Assembly: GCF_000423345.1 (NCBI RefSeq)
Contig: NZ_AUHU01000003.1
Coordinates: 620,001 to 684,000, forward strand
DNA from: Marinimicrobium agarilyticum DSM 16975
GTDB lineage: Bacteria > Pseudomonadota > Gammaproteobacteria > Pseudomonadales > Cellvibrionaceae
DNA length: 64,000 nt
Direction of reading: 5' to 3'
Under the pieces are notes generated by a model. It did no database searches, was not told the DNA's origin, and worked only from the letters and a program-made list of their open reading frames with translations. Within the stretch, counting starts at the first letter, position 1. Every line of letters begins with the position of its first letter. Position numbers and translations under genes: made by a program. Below, one piece after another: positions 43,618 to 52,221 of this stretch.

Positions 43618-44568
43618 TCAGCGGTCGTCCTGCCAAAGCCACCGCAATCCCTCCGGGAGGAGCGCGCCGGGGTGGTCGTCATTGTGAACGCCGTCGGTCC
43701 AGACATGCGTAAACTGATAGCGAGGCCCCGTGTCTTCACGCTCATTGGCGGCGCGGTTGGCGTAACCCAGGGCGGCCACCATTTGCTGGTTGGCCAGAAA
43801 CCAGTTCCCCCATTCGTTATCCAGGTCATTGGTGCCGTCCTGAAAGAAGACCCGCACGGGGCGGATGGCACTCCTTCGAATTAACGCGGGGTAATCCTGC
43901 CCGCCCAATTGCACGGGGTCGGCCTTCGGCTTGAAGCCGATGGACACGTAACTGCCAATGCCGCTGTACACCTTTCGGAAGTAATCCGGCCTTTCCCACG
44001 CCGCCGTAAAGGCGGCAATGGCGCCACTGCTGGTGCCGCCGATGGCGCGCTGTTCCGGGTCATCGGTCAAATGGTAATCGGCCTCAATAACCGGGATCAG
44101 CTCTTCAATCAGCATTCGGGCATAGCGGTCATTCAGCGCGTCGTACTCTTCGGCCCGGTGGTTGGGGTTGCTCATGCCCAGATCGTCAGGATAGGAGTCG
44201 GCCTTATGCCCGGGGGTGACGAACAGGCCGATGGTGACCGGCATGTCGCCCCGGGCGATCAGGTTTTCCATGACCTGGTGAATACGGATGGAGCCCTCCG
44301 GGTTGGTGGCGCGCTGGCCGTCCTGAAACACCAAAAGGCTCGCCGGGTTGGTCTCGCGGTATTGCGCTGGCACGAATACCCAATAGCGCCGTACAGTGCC
44401 TTCGAACACCTCACTGTGAAACTCGAACGGCCCTTTCAAAGTGCCTCGCGGCACCCCCTCTTGTGGGATGTGGTCGGCGGTGAGGCCGATGTTCGTGCGC
44501 ACATTCAACTCGTGGGCGCTGGTCGCGGCAGCGAACGCACAGAGCAGAGACAGTATTAACCCTTTCAT
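43618..44568 (-). CDS. secreted PF00756-type esterase
   Basis: 316 residues: signal peptide (cut after ATSAHE region), then an alpha/beta-hydrolase domain of the putative esterase (D/Fes) family. Nucleophile Ser180 in GGTSSGAIAAF, likely acid in FQDGTNDLDNEWG, His in DGVHNDDH. Family members include enterochelin esterases, CE1 feruloyl or acetylxylan esterases and S-formylglutathione hydrolases. A Fur-box-like site upstream points to iron; the carbohydrate enzymes in the window point to CE1. ATG 44568 is chosen for AGGAA upstream and the signal peptide. Confidence 0.82.
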   Translation of the reverse strand: MKGLILSLLCAFAAATSAHELNVRTNIGLTADHIPQEGVPRGTLKGPFEFHSEVFEGTVRRYWVFVPAQYRETNPASLLVFQDGQRATNPEGSIRIHQVMENLIARGDMPVTIGLFVTPGHKADSYPDDLGMSNPNHRAEEYDALNDRYARMLIEELIPVIEADYHLTDDPEQRAIGGTSSGAIAAFTAAWERPDYFRKVYSGIGSYVSIGFKPKADPVQLGGQDYPALIRRSAIRPVRVFFQDGTNDLDNEWGNWFLANQQMVAALGYANRAANEREDTGPRYQFTHVWTDGVHNDDHPGALLPEGLRWLWQDDR

Positions 44569-44646
44569 AGCCGATTCCTGCATCGTTATTGTTAATGGTG
44601 GGTGAACGATAGCAGATTTGGGGAAGGGGGTTCACTCTGTAAGATC

Positions 44647-44665
44647 GAGAGTGATTACCATTCTC
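44647..44665. promoter_or_regulatory. Fur-box-like site
   Basis: GAGAGTGATTACCATTCTC agrees with the 19-bp Fur consensus GATAATGATAATCATTATC at 14 positions and is itself nearly palindromic. It lies 79 bp upstream of the esterase and 127 bp upstream of the Old Yellow Enzyme gene. Confidence 0.5.
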
Positions 44666-44791
44666 GAAATTAGAATAATGTCGGAGTTCAGTCAACCAAT
44701 TCGTTGTCGCTTACGTATCTGTTAGAATTTGAGCGAATGCTCAAACCATCGGCGATGGCCGCCCCTTTACAGGCCGCAACAGGAGTTTTTC

Positions 44792-45862
44792 ATGCCCACG
44801 CTTTTTGACCCCATTCAGATCGGCGACCTGGCACTGCCCAACCGCATGATCATGGCACCGCTCACCCGTTGCCGCGCCAGTGTTGGCCGGGTGCCCAACG
44901 ACATGATGGCCGAGTATTACGCTCAGCGCGCTGGCGCCGGTATGATCATCAGCGAAGCCACGTCGGTCACGCCCATGGGGGTGGGTTATCCCAACACACC
45001 CGGCATTTGGTCCGAGGACCAGACAGAGGGCTGGAAAAAGGTGACCAAGGCGGTGCATGAGCGCGGGGGCAAAATCCTTCTGCAGCTTTGGCACGTGGGC
45101 CGGATCTCCGACCCCATATACCTGGACGGTGAGTTGCCGGTGGCCTCCAGCGCCATCAAGCCGGAGGGGACTGTCAGTCTGGTTCGCCCCCAGAAAGAGT
45201 ATGTTCAGCCCCGCGCCTTGGATACCGATGAAATCCCCGCATTGATCGAAGCCTTTCGCAAGGGGGCGGAAAATGCCCGTGCGGCAGGGTTTGATGGGGT
45301 GGAAATCCACGGCGCCAACGGATACCTGCTCGACCAGTTCCTGCAGAGCAGCACCAACCAGCGGACCGACCAGTACGGCGGCTCCCTGGAAAACCGCGCC
45401 CGGCTGATGCTGGAAATCACCGATGCGGTGCTCAGCGTCTGGGAACCGGGCCGCGTCGGAATGCACCTGGCCCCGCGCGGCGATGGCCACGATATGGGGG
45501 ACGAGAACCCGGAGGCAACCTTCGGTTATGTCGCCCAAGAACTGGGCAAGCGCGGCATCGCTTTTATCGCCACCCGCGAGCATGCCGCTGAGGACAGCCT
45601 GGGCCCCACTCTAAAGGCGCGGTTCGGCGGCACCTACATTGCCAATGAAGGCTTTGATAAAGATCTGGCCAACCAGTGGCTGAAAGAAGGCAAGGCGGAT
45701 GCCGTTGCCTTTGGCCGGTTGTTTATTGCCAACCCCGATTTACCCAAACGCTTCGAGGAAGACGCTCCCCTGAACGAGCAACATCCTGAAACCTTCTATG
45801 CCTCGGGCCCAATGGGCTATGTGGACTACCCGGCTTTACAGGCATACCCTGTCGACGCCTGA
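44792..45862 (+). CDS. Old Yellow Enzyme family NADH:flavin oxidoreductase
   Basis: 356 residues, (beta/alpha)8 FMN enzyme reducing activated C=C bonds or nitro groups. FDPIQIGDLALPNRMIMAPLTRCRA at the start, QLWHVGRIS, the substrate-site pair in EIHGANGYLLDQFLQSSTNQRTDQYGGSLENRARL, and AFGRLFIANPDLPKR near the end. It belongs with NemA/XenB-type reductases. AACAGGAG precedes the ATG. Possibly controlled from the Fur-like site. Confidence 0.93.
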   Translation: MPTLFDPIQIGDLALPNRMIMAPLTRCRASVGRVPNDMMAEYYAQRAGAGMIISEATSVTPMGVGYPNTPGIWSEDQTEGWKKVTKAVHERGGKILLQLWHVGRISDPIYLDGELPVASSAIKPEGTVSLVRPQKEYVQPRALDTDEIPALIEAFRKGAENARAAGFDGVEIHGANGYLLDQFLQSSTNQRTDQYGGSLENRARLMLEITDAVLSVWEPGRVGMHLAPRGDGHDMGDENPEATFGYVAQELGKRGIAFIATREHAAEDSLGPTLKARFGGTYIANEGFDKDLANQWLKEGKADAVAFGRLFIANPDLPKRFEEDAPLNEQHPETFYASGPMGYVDYPALQAYPVDA

Positions 45863-45886
45863 TTTGTTGGTTGATGGCGCAGTATC

Positions 45887-45914
45887 AAAAGGTGGGCATT
45901 GCCCACCTTTTTTA
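45887..45914 (+). terminator. terminator after the Old Yellow Enzyme gene
   Basis: AAAAGGTGGGC, loop ATT, GCCCACCTTTTTT. The rest of 45915-46237 is lower in GC and shows no recognisable gene. Confidence 0.9.
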
Positions 45915-46237
45915 TTCAGTCCTCATCGAATTATTGTCAGGTCATCTCATTCCGGTTTTTCCGGGCCTTCTTCTGTTAAAAAAGTGTTGGCGTTGTACCT
46001 CGGGTTATTCCAAAAACAGGAGGTTAACGCGCTTCCTATTACGAATCGCCATGAAATAAGTGCACTCCTAAAATTACTGGCGCAAGCTTCAACGCGAAAG
46101 AAATTTCTGGTTGCCATTGTGAGAAGCTGGACTACGATAAAAGTGACGTCCAGGGCATGGGTTGCCTCATTGGTTTTTCATGTGGATCGTGAAAGCGTCG
46201 CCTAGCCAGGCAGTTCAGGGTGGTGGCACGGTAGCCC

Positions 46238-47638
46238 ATGCGGTCACAACCGCTCAAGAATGGAGTTGGCACCTTGAAAACAGAAAAATTATCCCACCGT
46301 AGATTCATTCGCCATGGCGTTACATTGGTGGCGCTGCTCATGTTCTCGCACTTTTCTTCGGCCGAGTGCAAACCGCAGTCGAACTGGTTTCCGCATTCGC
46401 AGACGCCGGAGCCCAACCATCAAGCGTTTGCCAGCAAAACGAACTGCGAATTTCATCAATGGTCTTGGCAGATGTTTCTCTGGTTGACCAAAGATGTCGA
46501 CGGAAAACCGCTGTTTCTGTCCATGATGCCACCTTATGAACTGCTCGGCATGTCGTCCGAGGGGTTGATGCCCCGCATGCAGAAAAGCGACTCGCCCGAA
46601 TCTTTTGAGGAGTATCTGCAGGCGGGAACCGACGGCATCATGGTGGATCAGGACGGTAAAGCGGTCTACTACTCCCAGTACTTGAATAAGGACTTTGTTC
46701 AGTTCATTCAGGAGAATCGCTTGGTCGACCCGTCCGTCGTGCAGGACTTTGATCCCGATACCCCTTTCCCTGTTGGTGCGGTAGAACTGAAAGTGTCGTG
46801 GAAAGTCATGCAGCCGGGTGACTACCGGTCGGACATGTTTGTGATGAGTGGCGAGGTCAATCGCCTCGAGAACCGTGACGGAAAAATCGTGGTCAACCCC
46901 AATGAAACGGAAACCGTTCAGTTGGGGCTGGTGGGTTTTCATATTGCCGGTGTGGTGAAGGGTCATCCGGAGATGATCTGGGCCACCTTTGAACACAAAG
47001 ATAATGCGCCCAATGTGCCCACTCCCCAGGAATTGAGCCCCGATACGCTCGGCCCCGATACCGTCATCAGTGAAAAGGACTGGACCTTCTATAAAGCGGG
47101 GACCACGTACCGGAATTGCAATGTGAACCTGGCCAGCACCAACCGGCTTACTCTGGATGAAGCCTCCCAGACACTGAAGCCGGTCACGCAAATATGCCGA
47201 CAGTTTGAGTTCGGCAACGTACCGCCCGATCCGGATACCAAACCCGACCCAACGATTCAGACCAACAACGACAATATCGCCAGTCTGAACCAGGGGGTAC
47301 ATCAGGCGTTGAGCACTGATGATGTGTGGCGAAACTACTTTGAAGTGGGAGCCATCTGGTTCGCACGGATTGATGGTCTGAAGCCGGGGATGTCGCTGGA
47401 GAATGACGAGATCCTCACCGGCTCGCTCACATTGTCCAATGCCACCATCGAAACCTACACGCAGAATCAGAGCACCATGAACAATTGCTTCCGGTGCCAC
47501 AATACGATGCAGGCCTTTACCAAAGGCGATAGCCTGGACCCGCTTCCGGCGCTTAATCTGAACATCAGTCACGCCTTCCAGAACATCTACTTCTGGTCCC
47601 AGAACACGCCGTCCCGGGAAACAAAGGACGAAGAATAA
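46238..47638 (+). CDS. secreted mono-haem cytochrome-like protein
   Basis: 466 residues with a signal peptide (hydrophobic core GVTLVALLMFSHFSSA). No standard domain is recognised over most of the length. Near the C-terminus NNCFRCHNTM holds a single c-type haem motif CxxCH (C417, C420, H421). A Cys pair near the mature N-terminus could form a disulfide. A TTG at 46274 with GGAG eight bases upstream is an alternative start that keeps the whole signal peptide. It precedes the LodA-like gene by 20 bp and is clearly in one operon. Role inferred: electron acceptor or partner of the quinoprotein. Confidence 0.72.
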   Translation: MRSQPLKNGVGTLKTEKLSHRRFIRHGVTLVALLMFSHFSSAECKPQSNWFPHSQTPEPNHQAFASKTNCEFHQWSWQMFLWLTKDVDGKPLFLSMMPPYELLGMSSEGLMPRMQKSDSPESFEEYLQAGTDGIMVDQDGKAVYYSQYLNKDFVQFIQENRLVDPSVVQDFDPDTPFPVGAVELKVSWKVMQPGDYRSDMFVMSGEVNRLENRDGKIVVNPNETETVQLGLVGFHIAGVVKGHPEMIWATFEHKDNAPNVPTPQELSPDTLGPDTVISEKDWTFYKAGTTYRNCNVNLASTNRLTLDEASQTLKPVTQICRQFEFGNVPPDPDTKPDPTIQTNNDNIASLNQGVHQALSTDDVWRNYFEVGAIWFARIDGLKPGMSLENDEILTGSLTLSNATIETYTQNQSTMNNCFRCHNTMQAFTKGDSLDPLPALNLNISHAFQNIYFWSQNTPSRETKDEE

Positions 47639-47658
47639 GGCCAAGAGGAGAAGACATC

Positions 47659-49728
47659 ATGTCAGAAGCATACTTTCGCGTTCATCCCAGCATTAATTTC
47701 GCACGGGTCGGCACCAGTGCCGAGTTCTACATTGCACCGGAAACCGCGGCGGGGAAAGTCGTTGATAAAACGACGGGGCAGTTTGGTGGCCTGCCGATTA
47801 AGAAGGGTACCGAGAATATCCCCATCGAAGAGGCCGACCTGAGGGATGAAAAAAACAACCCGCTCCGCCAGGCGGCGCGGTTTCGAGTGTTCGCTTACGA
47901 TCAACCACAACAACAGTACCCGGCCGAGGATCATGGCCGGGAAGTCAAGGTCGGCGACACCGTGGGGGGCAAGGTCATCCAGGACATTGTCTGGCAGGTT
48001 CATCTGGCCAACAAGAAAGCCAACAACTACCGAATAACCTCCGACGTTGATGGAGAAAAGAAGGAAGAAGGTGTCGTGGCTTATGAGGACGGCAAAACAC
48101 CGCCCTTGCGCAATCCGCAAATCCCGGGGAGCGCGAGTGACGCCAACCGCCTGCGCACACTGGTGATCGATGCCGGACCGCGAGCCCTGTCCGTCGCGCA
48201 AGGGAACGGCGGCCCAGTACCCTTCAACGCCAGCACGCCGGCCAGCCATGTCAACCAGAAGGGCCAGGTCGAGTCCATCAGTGACTACCCCTTCAGCTTT
48301 CCCGATGATCACTTCACCCTGTACAACCCGCGGGGCCCGATTGACTCACTGGGTGAAATGCAACTGGAGGCGGGCACCGGCCGGTTGCTGGTAACCGGCG
48401 GTTACGGCAAGGCCAGTGGCATCATCACTGATGGCGCACCACCGGAGCTGAATGATGCCATCGACAATAACAAATGGTTTGACGATACGTCCGACGGGCC
48501 GGTTATTGCCACCATCGTGTTTAACGACGGTTCCATCACCCAGGCGGTACAGGGCTGGATTGTGTGCACCGACCCGGGTTTCGCCCCGCAAACCCGCAAC
48601 GTGGTTTCCTGCTGGGACGACATCTATAACACCTGGGTTGAGCAGTTGGGGTTGGTTCCCGAAATGTTCGCCAACGGCCAGTACAATGCCAGCTACGACG
48701 CAGCGTTCGATGAGCATGTTCAGCCCATCTTCCATGCGGCGTTGCTGCAACGCTGGAACACCAACCTCCCCAGTGGCGGCGTCAATGGCCACAATTTTGT
48801 TGCCTCCATCCAGCCGGGGGATGATCCGAAAAAGAAAATCCCCAATCTTAAATCCCTGATTCGCGACCCCAATAAGCCTGAGGAAGACGAAGAGGGCGTG
48901 AAGATGCCGCTGGCATTGGGCGACGCAATGCGGAGCTTCCTCAGCCTCAGCCCAACTCAATACTTCCTGCTCATGCAATGGTACGACGGCAAATCCACCG
49001 AGAGTGCGCCGGCGCTGGGCGAGGGCGAAAGGCTGGATCAGGTCGCGCTGGAAAACTGCCTGGGGGGCCGTTACTCACCGGGGATCGACCTCACCTTTAT
49101 TGTGCGGGATGTTCATTTTTACGAGCAGAACTGGCAAGGAAAAACCGGCCCTTTCCGGGTCAATATGCAGACACTGGATTACTCCAAGGTACAGTCTGAC
49201 AAGCCCTTTCTGAGCGAAGGCTATATTCCCCTGAGGTCTGCTCCGGTCGAGCCTGGTGATCTGTGCAAGTTTATGTCTCTGCCCTGGCATACAGACTACA
49301 ACAGCTGCGCCACGCATACGCCGGACCCCAACAAGCCCAAGGGTAACAATACGCTCTACTGGTCCTGGCCCGGCCAGCGCCCGGTGAATGTTTACCCCGC
49401 CAGCCAGTGCACCTTTGATGGTGATAAGTGGAACTTGGGCGGGCAGGTGTTCAGTGTGCGCGGCAACGAGGGGCACGGTACCGAAACCGGCTATCCGCAA
49501 CAGGAAGGCCGCTACCAGTGCTATTTCGATTTCGTCGAAAACTGGCAGAAGGTGGGCTTTATCATTCAGGGAACACAGATCCCGGCGGAGCAGGGCGGCC
49601 ACTACGGCAGTGATAAATTTCTGGAAGTCGCCAGCCTGTTTGAGACCGACGGCCAAGTGGTTGAACCCTGGCCGACGGCGGTATTACCGGGATACAAAGC
49701 ACCAACGGACTGTGGGCCCAAGGGGTAG
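47659..49728 (+). CDS. LodA/GoxA-family CTQ quinoprotein
   Basis: 689 residues, no signal peptide. Family of L-lysine epsilon-oxidase LodA and glycine oxidase GoxA, whose cofactor is cysteine tryptophylquinone made from a Cys and a Trp of the chain. Both are visible: C467 in VALENCLGGRYSPGIDL and W543 in DLCKFMSLPWHTDYNSC, the equivalents of Cys516 and Trp581 of Marinomonas LodA. The N-terminus RVHPSINFARVGTSAEFYIAPE is the standard start. Substrate unknown. The surrounding LodB-like gene is needed in known systems to make the cofactor. Confidence 0.9.
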   Translation: MSEAYFRVHPSINFARVGTSAEFYIAPETAAGKVVDKTTGQFGGLPIKKGTENIPIEEADLRDEKNNPLRQAARFRVFAYDQPQQQYPAEDHGREVKVGDTVGGKVIQDIVWQVHLANKKANNYRITSDVDGEKKEEGVVAYEDGKTPPLRNPQIPGSASDANRLRTLVIDAGPRALSVAQGNGGPVPFNASTPASHVNQKGQVESISDYPFSFPDDHFTLYNPRGPIDSLGEMQLEAGTGRLLVTGGYGKASGIITDGAPPELNDAIDNNKWFDDTSDGPVIATIVFNDGSITQAVQGWIVCTDPGFAPQTRNVVSCWDDIYNTWVEQLGLVPEMFANGQYNASYDAAFDEHVQPIFHAALLQRWNTNLPSGGVNGHNFVASIQPGDDPKKKIPNLKSLIRDPNKPEEDEEGVKMPLALGDAMRSFLSLSPTQYFLLMQWYDGKSTESAPALGEGERLDQVALENCLGGRYSPGIDLTFIVRDVHFYEQNWQGKTGPFRVNMQTLDYSKVQSDKPFLSEGYIPLRSAPVEPGDLCKFMSLPWHTDYNSCATHTPDPNKPKGNNTLYWSWPGQRPVNVYPASQCTFDGDKWNLGGQVFSVRGNEGHGTETGYPQQEGRYQCYFDFVENWQKVGFIIQGTQIPAEQGGHYGSDKFLEVASLFETDGQVVEPWPTAVLPGYKAPTDCGPKG

Positions 49729-49735
49729 CCGCCGG

Positions 49736-50845
49736 ATGCGCGTCGCCATCATCGGCAGCGGCCCGGCGGGCGTCGCCACCGCCGTGGCGTTGCGAAACCG
49801 GGAGGAAGGTCGTCATCTTGAGGTGACGCTCTACCACCGAAACGAGCGCCAACGTTGGCCGGTGGGGGAAACACTGCCGCCGGCCGCGTGGGGGGCATTG
49901 AGCCAGTTGGGCCTGGCCTACCTGCTGGACTCAAGCGTGCATACGCCGTGTCCCGGCAGTCTCTCGGTGTGGGGGTCGCACACACCGGTCGCCAACGACT
50001 TCATGCTTGAGGCCGACGGCACCGGCTTTCACCTGGACCGCCGTCGCTTCGAACGCGACCTGTTGGCCGCGGCCCGACGCCTTGATGTCGACGTTCAACC
50101 GGCCCGAACTCTTCGTCGTATCACAGACTTGCGGCATGGGTTTGAGCTGGGCTTTCAAACCGATGCGGGCCCCGAGCAGACCGTGGCGGACTTTGTGGTG
50201 GACGCCAGTGGCCAGTCGGCGAGTTTTGCCCGTCGCTTGCCGATTGCCCGCAATCGCGTGGACGAAGTCATCAGTCTTTACGCGCGCTTGCCTGTGCCGG
50301 AAAATGCGTCAATCCCGGACTACACGTTACTTGAAGCCACCCCCCATGGTTGGTGGTATTTGTCCCGTATTCCGGATAACCACTGCATCCTCTCTCTCAC
50401 GACGGATAAAGAAGCCTTCGCGGAGCAGGGGTTCGGTCAGCTTGATCGCTGGTGCCATGCCTACGAACAGGCTCGATGGTTGAATACCCGAATGACGCTC
50501 GCCGAAGAAGGGATGTTGAGGGACGCGACGGTGCAGCGCGCGACCGCCAGCTCCGCCATTCTGTCCAATTGTGTGGGTGAGCGCTGGCTGGCCGTGGGGG
50601 ATGCGGCGTGCAGTTATGACTCAATCACCTCTGCCGGCATTACCAAATCCCTGATGCAGGGCCGGCAGGCCGGTAACGCCATCGCTGATTGTATGGCGGG
50701 CGACCCGCAGAGCCTGCAGCGCTATCAGGCCAGCGTGTTTGACCAGTTCAATCGCTACATCGGGCTGCGCCATTACCTCTACCACCGGGAAACCCGGTTT
50801 CCCGGTGCTGGCTTCTGGCAGCGCAGACAGGCCATCAGTGCCTAG
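49736..50845 (+). CDS. LodB-like FAD-dependent maturation protein
   Basis: 369 residues. FAD-binding GxGxxG in MRVAIIGSGPAGVATAVAL, the tryptophan-halogenase-like WPVGETLPPAAW, a second flavin motif AVGDAACSYDSITSAGITKSL near 295-315, and Asp/Gly-rich core. In Marinomonas the LodB flavoprotein is required to form CTQ in LodA; the gene order and eight-base spacing here match. ATG at 49736 begins exactly at the FAD motif. Last gene of the unit. Confidence 0.87.
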   Translation: MRVAIIGSGPAGVATAVALRNREEGRHLEVTLYHRNERQRWPVGETLPPAAWGALSQLGLAYLLDSSVHTPCPGSLSVWGSHTPVANDFMLEADGTGFHLDRRRFERDLLAAARRLDVDVQPARTLRRITDLRHGFELGFQTDAGPEQTVADFVVDASGQSASFARRLPIARNRVDEVISLYARLPVPENASIPDYTLLEATPHGWWYLSRIPDNHCILSLTTDKEAFAEQGFGQLDRWCHAYEQARWLNTRMTLAEEGMLRDATVQRATASSAILSNCVGERWLAVGDAACSYDSITSAGITKSLMQGRQAGNAIADCMAGDPQSLQRYQASVFDQFNRYIGLRHYLYHRETRFPGAGFWQRRQAISA

Positions 50846-51032
50846 CCCCGGATTTCAACTCACCGATTTTTCACCGGCACCGCGCACAATTCACGGGTAA
50901 TGAGCAAAAACGTGAAGGCCTCCTGGCGTTTCTGTGGGGCCGATCACGATATTGCACCGTGTTTTTATCTAGCATTGGTGGCGAGGCCATGTTCCGCGGC
51001 TCGCCCGTCATGCTCGTCAGGAGGGATGCGCT

Positions 51033-51398
51033 ATGCCAGTTCTTTATCGTTTGTGCTTGGGTCTGTTGGCCGTGCCGGCTTTTGCCGGTGCTCAGTCCTC
51101 AACCGTTGAGCATTTTGATTGTTTGATCAACCCAGCGGTCAGTGGTCTGGTGTCCTGTCTACCCCCGGAGGACCACAGCTCTCTGGAATATCAGTGGGAC
51201 ATGGGCGACGGTACCGTTTACACCTCGGATGAAAGCCACCCGCACATCTACCACACCTATTCGCAGCCGGGTGAGTACACCGTCACCCTGACGGTCAATC
51301 GCCACGAGGTGGCGGCGACGACTCAAAGCGTTCTGTCTATTCCGGAGCCGCTGGAAGAGGATGCCTCAAGTCAGCTCGCCGGAGGTGACTTCCGGTAG
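51033..51398 (+). CDS. secreted single PKD-domain protein
   Basis: 121 residues: signal peptide (cut near FAGAQS), then one PKD domain with the diagnostic YQWDMGDGTVYTSDESHPHIYHTYSQPGEYTVTLTV (about 50-87). Two Cys flank the domain start. No catalytic domain. PKD units bind or space surface proteins; a role in adhesion or polysaccharide contact is possible. 50846-51032 holds nothing recognisable. Confidence 0.75.
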   Translation: MPVLYRLCLGLLAVPAFAGAQSSTVEHFDCLINPAVSGLVSCLPPEDHSSLEYQWDMGDGTVYTSDESHPHIYHTYSQPGEYTVTLTVNRHEVAATTQSVLSIPEPLEEDASSQLAGGDFR

Positions 51399-51439
51399 CC
51401 CCATCAGGTCGGTCAGGCCCACGTCCTGACCGGCCTGGT

Positions 51440-52036
51440 TCAACGAATAACCAGCCCAACGGAGCCGAGCAACAGCAGGGCCATAACGCGATTGAACCAT
51501 AACAACCGGCTGCCTTTCTGTAACCAGATGTTAAGTACCTGCCCGCCCGCGTTCCAGAGCGCCAACAACGGGACCGATAGTAATGCAAAGGTAAGCGCCA
51601 CCGAGGCCAGTGAACCATCGCGCAGGGACGACTGCCCCAGGGCCGCGACCATAGTCAGGCACATCATCCACGCCTTGGGGTTCACCCATTGAAACACCGC
51701 CGCCTCCCAGACCGACATGGGGCGGGCTCTCACGTTCTTTTGGGTCGATAGCGCCCCGGCCTGCCACAACAGCAACGCCACGTAGATCAGGAACAGCACA
51801 CTCACGGCCTTGAGAACCAGCGCTGCTTGAGGGTATGTCACCAACAGCTCGCCGAGCCCAATAGCCATGGCCAGTAGCAACACCTGGCACCCAAGGATGA
51901 TTCCCACCATATGGGGAATGGAGCGGCGCACCCCGAAGTTCACCCCGGACGCCATCAACATCAGATTGTTGGGGCCCGGCGAGCCGACCATGACCAGAAC
52001 AAAACTGGCCGTTGATAAAACAAGTTCGCTGTGCAT
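51440..52036 (-). CDS. LysE-family amino-acid exporter
   Basis: 198 residues, about six membrane helices, with the family signature VMVGSPGPNNLMLMASGVNFGVRRSIPHMVGI (about 13-45) and VFQWVNPKAWMMCLT. Exports amino acids or related compounds; the substrate is not evident. ATG 52036 has AAGGAG seven bases upstream. Diverges from the MocR regulator. Confidence 0.9.
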   Translation of the reverse strand: MHSELVLSTASFVLVMVGSPGPNNLMLMASGVNFGVRRSIPHMVGIILGCQVLLLAMAIGLGELLVTYPQAALVLKAVSVLFLIYVALLLWQAGALSTQKNVRARPMSVWEAAVFQWVNPKAWMMCLTMVAALGQSSLRDGSLASVALTFALLSVPLLALWNAGGQVLNIWLQKGSRLLWFNRVMALLLLGSVGLVIR

Positions 52037-52115
52037 GTTTTCACTCCTTGTTGAGTCATGCTCAGCGTAAGCGCACAATGCCAGACGATACAGATGCAGA
52101 AAGCAGGAGTTGAAG

Positions 52116-52172
52116 CGGTACAGGGCTGCCTAAGTAAAAACTGTACCGATCGATTCGAAAACATCTGTACCG
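52116..52172. promoter_or_regulatory. MocR operator repeats
   Basis: CGGTACAG at 52116-52123 and CTGTACCG at 52141-52148 and 52165-52172. The first is inverted relative to the others; the second and third are direct repeats 24 bp apart. Such a mix of direct and inverted repeats is typical of MocR-type regulators. Confidence 0.6.
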
Positions 52173-52221
52173 TGTTTGCCTGAGGTGTTCGGATTACCCT
52201 GACGCCAGGGGGAGATTGCGA

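Noticed and set aside
45798-46205. 135-codon frame on + after the Old Yellow Enzyme gene
   Set aside because: Starts inside the preceding gene and runs through its terminator; no motif.
50900-51109. 69-codon frame on + before the PKD gene
   Set aside because: Overlaps the PKD gene start in another frame; no motif and no ribosome site.
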